Shown here in pieces: positions 17,049 through 18,133 of a stretch of 18,133 nucleotides of DNA. Below the pieces are notes generated by a model that was not told the origin of the DNA, did no database searches, and worked only from the letters and a program-made list of their open reading frames with translations. Numbering within the stretch: the first letter of the stretch is position 1; each line of letters begins with the position of its first letter. The DNA lies in NCBI GenBank assembly GCA_945865705.1, contig CAMBEY010000021.1, forward strand, positions 1-18,133. Direction: 5' to 3'. The position numbers were made by a program, and so were the translations under genes. The stretch comes from Candidatus Sulfopaludibacter sp. SbA3 (GTDB lineage Bacteria > Acidobacteriota > Terriglobia > 2-12-FULL-54-10).

Positions 17049-17624
17049 ATGCGGACCAACAGAATTACTATCCTTTCGCTCGTGTTGCTCGCACTCAGTT
17101 GGAATCCTTCGGCGTCCCATTCGCAGAATTCGGGCGAGTTGGATTCTCCAACTATTATTTTGGGTACGGTGGCTGGAGACCGCGGTACAACCGTCAGCCT
17201 TCCAGTCTATTTTAAAGGGGGCGGTGGAACAGTAAGCAAGCTATCCTTCGCCGTGAAATTCATCAGCAATAGTGTCAAGTTCGACAAAGTCGATGCCAGC
17301 GGAATCACGCCGAGCCAGGACCTGACTGTAGACATTCAGCCAGAGGACCTGCCGCCAGAAGCCAACGGATTGCCGCAAACCATGCTAAAAATCAACGTCT
17401 CGATCTCAGGAGGTGACTCCAAGCCGCTCCCCGATGGCCTCTGGGTATTCCTGGCTTTCCGCTTAACACAAGAAGCTAAGTCTTTCGCAGTGAACATGCA
17501 ACCGTACAATATTGAAGCTATTGGTCTGACGGGAAAGCCGGTAAAAGTCTTGGCGGAGGCCGGCAAGGTAATTGTTTCATCGGACGATGAGCCGTTAGTC
17601 GGATGCTTCTTTTTCACCCACTGA
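17049..17624 (+). CDS. Small secreted cohesin-like protein with CFFFTH C-terminal tail
   Basis: This is a 191-residue protein starting 39 nt after the CocE-type hydrolase and probably the last gene of that operon. The ATG at 17049 has GGGGG (17033-17037) and AGG nearby as possible binding sites; a signal peptide follows (M-R-T-N-R-I, core ~7-18, cleavage near S-H-S-Q ~25). Residues ~34-177 look like one cohesin-type beta-sandwich: an opening G-x-V-A-G-D-R-G-T-T-V-S-L-P-V-Y-F, then K-L-S-F-A-V-K-F, S-V-K-F-D-K-V, L-P-D-G-L-W-V-F-L-A-F-R-L and a last strand G-K-V-I-V. The protein then ends abruptly in E-P-L-V-G-C-F-F-F-T-H (181-191) with its single Cys at 186. The same tail ends the partial protein at 1-252. 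It has no transmembrane helix, no LPXTG and no dockerin repeat. Cohesin-like domains usually mediate protein-protein binding; here it may hold the hydrolases at the cell envelope, which is inference. Confidence 0.75.
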   Translation: MRTNRITILSLVLLALSWNPSASHSQNSGELDSPTIILGTVAGDRGTTVSLPVYFKGGGGTVSKLSFAVKFISNSVKFDKVDASGITPSQDLTVDIQPEDLPPEANGLPQTMLKINVSISGGDSKPLPDGLWVFLAFRLTQEAKSFAVNMQPYNIEAIGLTGKPVKVLAEAGKVIVSSDDEPLVGCFFFTH

Positions 17625-17627
17625 AGT

Positions 17628-17674
17628 AGTTGTCGAAAGACAGGCCCCGGTTTTCGGACAACTCCCACTTTTTT
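17628..17674 (+). terminator. Rho-independent terminator of the hydrolase/cohesin operon
   Basis: AGTTGTC plus GAAA (17628-17638) pairs with TTTC and GACAACT (17652-17663), giving 11 bp with one bulged G at 17656 and a 13-nt loop. A run of six T (17669-17674) follows 5 nt later. It begins 3 bases after the cohesin-like gene's stop, the right place to end the operon. Confidence 0.65.
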
Positions 17675-17693
17675 GACCTTACGAGGTAAGTTA

Positions 17694-17738
17694 TGGAGCG
17701 GGAGACAGGGATCGAACCCGCGACGTCCAGCTTGGGAA
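17694..17738 (-). pseudogene. 3' half of tRNA-Gly(CCC), likely attachment-site scar
   Basis: Read on the minus strand, 17738-17694 gives a tRNA from the anticodon loop to CCA: loop TTCCCAA (anticodon CCC), 3' anticodon stem GCTGG, variable ACGTC, T arm GCGGG / TTCGATC / CCTGT, acceptor strand CTCCCGC, discriminator T and encoded CCA. The 5' half is missing: past 17738 there is no D arm and no GCGGGAG acceptor partner. A break exactly at the anticodon loop is typical of the duplicated 3' tRNA end left by tyrosine-integrase elements. With this orientation the element would lie on the higher-coordinate side of the break. No integrase gene is visible in the window. Confidence 0.75.
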
Positions 17739-17940
17739 AACGCTCAACAAGCGTACATTCAACAACATAAAACGTCACAGCGATCACCGAGAACCACCGA
17801 GTTTACGAACTCGTATCACAATCCTTCCCGATTGGAGTCACAGCGGAGTCACGACGTTTAAGGAAGGGACGCAAAGCAATCTCCAGCTTGCTGCCATCAA
17901 CAAAGACTCGTTTTGACTTCTCATATCAATCCGCCGCAAC
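17739..17940. other. Non-coding stretch right of the tRNA fragment
   Basis: No convincing gene was found between the tRNA fragment and the RND pump stop. The whole gap from the cohesin-like gene to the pump is 316 bases and holds the terminator and tRNA fragment described separately. On the minus strand a 40-codon open stretch without a proper start (about 17925-17803, containing V-F-V-D-G-S-K-L-E-I-A-L-R-P-F-L-K-R-R) could be the decayed end of a lost gene, or chance. Confidence 0.35.
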
Positions 17941-18133
17941 CTACCGCTCGCGTCCGAACAGGTGGTACAACACTGGAAGTAGCAACAGAGTAAGAGCCGT
18001 GGATGATAGGATGCCTCCGATGACTACTGTGGCGAGGGGGCGCTGCACTTCCGCTCCGGTGCCCGTTGCAAGCGCCATGGGCAGAAATCCCAATGATGCG
18101 ACCAACGCAGTCATCAAGACGGGACGCAAGCGG
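17941..18133 (-). CDS. Heavy-metal RND efflux transporter (CusA/CzcA type), C-terminal end (partial)
   Basis: This minus-strand frame is open from the window edge to the TAG at 17941-17943; about 64 residues are visible and the start lies outside. It contains the very conserved end of the RND inner-membrane pump: R-L-R-P-V-L-M-T-A-L-V-A-S-L-G-F-L-P-M-A, then A-T-G-T-G-A-E-V-Q-R-P-L-A-T-V-V-I-G-G, and a last transmembrane helix S-S-T-A-L-T-L-L-L-L-P-V-L-Y. The G-T-G-A-E-V-Q-R-P-L-A form is that of the heavy-metal (HME) branch exporting Cu/Ag or Co/Zn/Cd, rather than the multidrug AcrB branch. It would work with a periplasmic adaptor and an outer-membrane channel not seen here. It is not functionally linked to the hydrolase locus and lies beyond the tRNA scar. 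Confidence 0.9.
   Translation of the reverse strand, partial: RLRPVLMTALVASLGFLPMALATGTGAEVQRPLATVVIGGILSSTALTLLLLPVLYHLFGRER

Noticed and set aside
17673..17861. 62-codon plus-strand ORF and a 25-codon ORF from 17693 across the tRNA fragment
   Set aside because: Both are antisense readings of tRNA-Gly sequence. The second gives the familiar spurious R-E-T-G-I-E-P-A-T-S-S-L-G peptide. The GAGG before 17693 is not enough to call a gene.
1..18133. CRISPR array, insertion sequence, phage genes or toxin-antitoxin module
   Set aside because: No regularly spaced direct repeats, transposase, integrase, phage structural or toxin-like genes were seen on either strand.

Overview
The window looks like chromosomal DNA of an Acidobacteriota member (Solibacter/Bryobacter/Terriglobia type). 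This is inferred from moderately high GC, strong GGAGG ribosome binding sites, and above all two ~1,060-residue Oar-like TonB-dependent receptors, each opening with a carboxypeptidase-regulatory-like domain. That receptor class is greatly expanded in this phylum. Nothing in the window fixes the genus.

Layout from left to right. (1) The 3' end of a cohesin-like protein gene (1-252, +). (2) A convergent gene for a secreted, M29-aminopeptidase-like protein (351-1889, -), with a terminator-like hairpin between the two. (3) A 336-base divergent intergenic region. (4) TonB-dependent receptor 1 (2226-5429). (5) A membrane-anchored or secreted beta-propeller protein of about 12 repeats, whose frame is cut by a single in-frame TGA at 6977-6979, giving halves 5537-6979 and 6980-7792. 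(6) TonB-dependent receptor 2, a paralogue of the first (7959-11132). (7) A tight gene string with 25-39 base gaps: two secreted amidohydrolases (11239-13161 and 13187-15160), a secreted CocE/NonD-type serine hydrolase (15198-17009) and a small secreted cohesin-like protein (17049-17624), closed by a good terminator. (8) A 316-base stretch with no full gene, holding the 3' half of a tRNA-Gly(CCC), which looks like an integration scar. (9) The C-terminal end of an RND efflux pump of the CusA/CzcA type (17941-18133, -).

All complete proteins carry an N-terminal export signal or membrane anchor. The simplest reading is an uptake-and-degradation locus in the cell envelope: the receptors import a ligand across the outer membrane, and exported amidohydrolases, an ester/amide hydrolase and an aminopeptidase-like protein process amide- or ester-linked compounds. 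The substrate cannot be read from the sequence.

The two most unusual signals are these. First, the two cohesin-like proteins at opposite ends of the window share an extreme C-terminal tail, E-P-L-x-x-C-F-F-F-[S/T]-H, encoded with different synonymous codons; it is a candidate undescribed C-terminal sorting or modification signal. Second, the in-frame TGA in the propeller gene keeps the frame and the repeat phase, and is followed by a perfect 7-bp hairpin with a GGT loop at a distance like that of bacterial SECIS elements. An ordinary nonsense mutation or sequencing error remains the more likely explanation.
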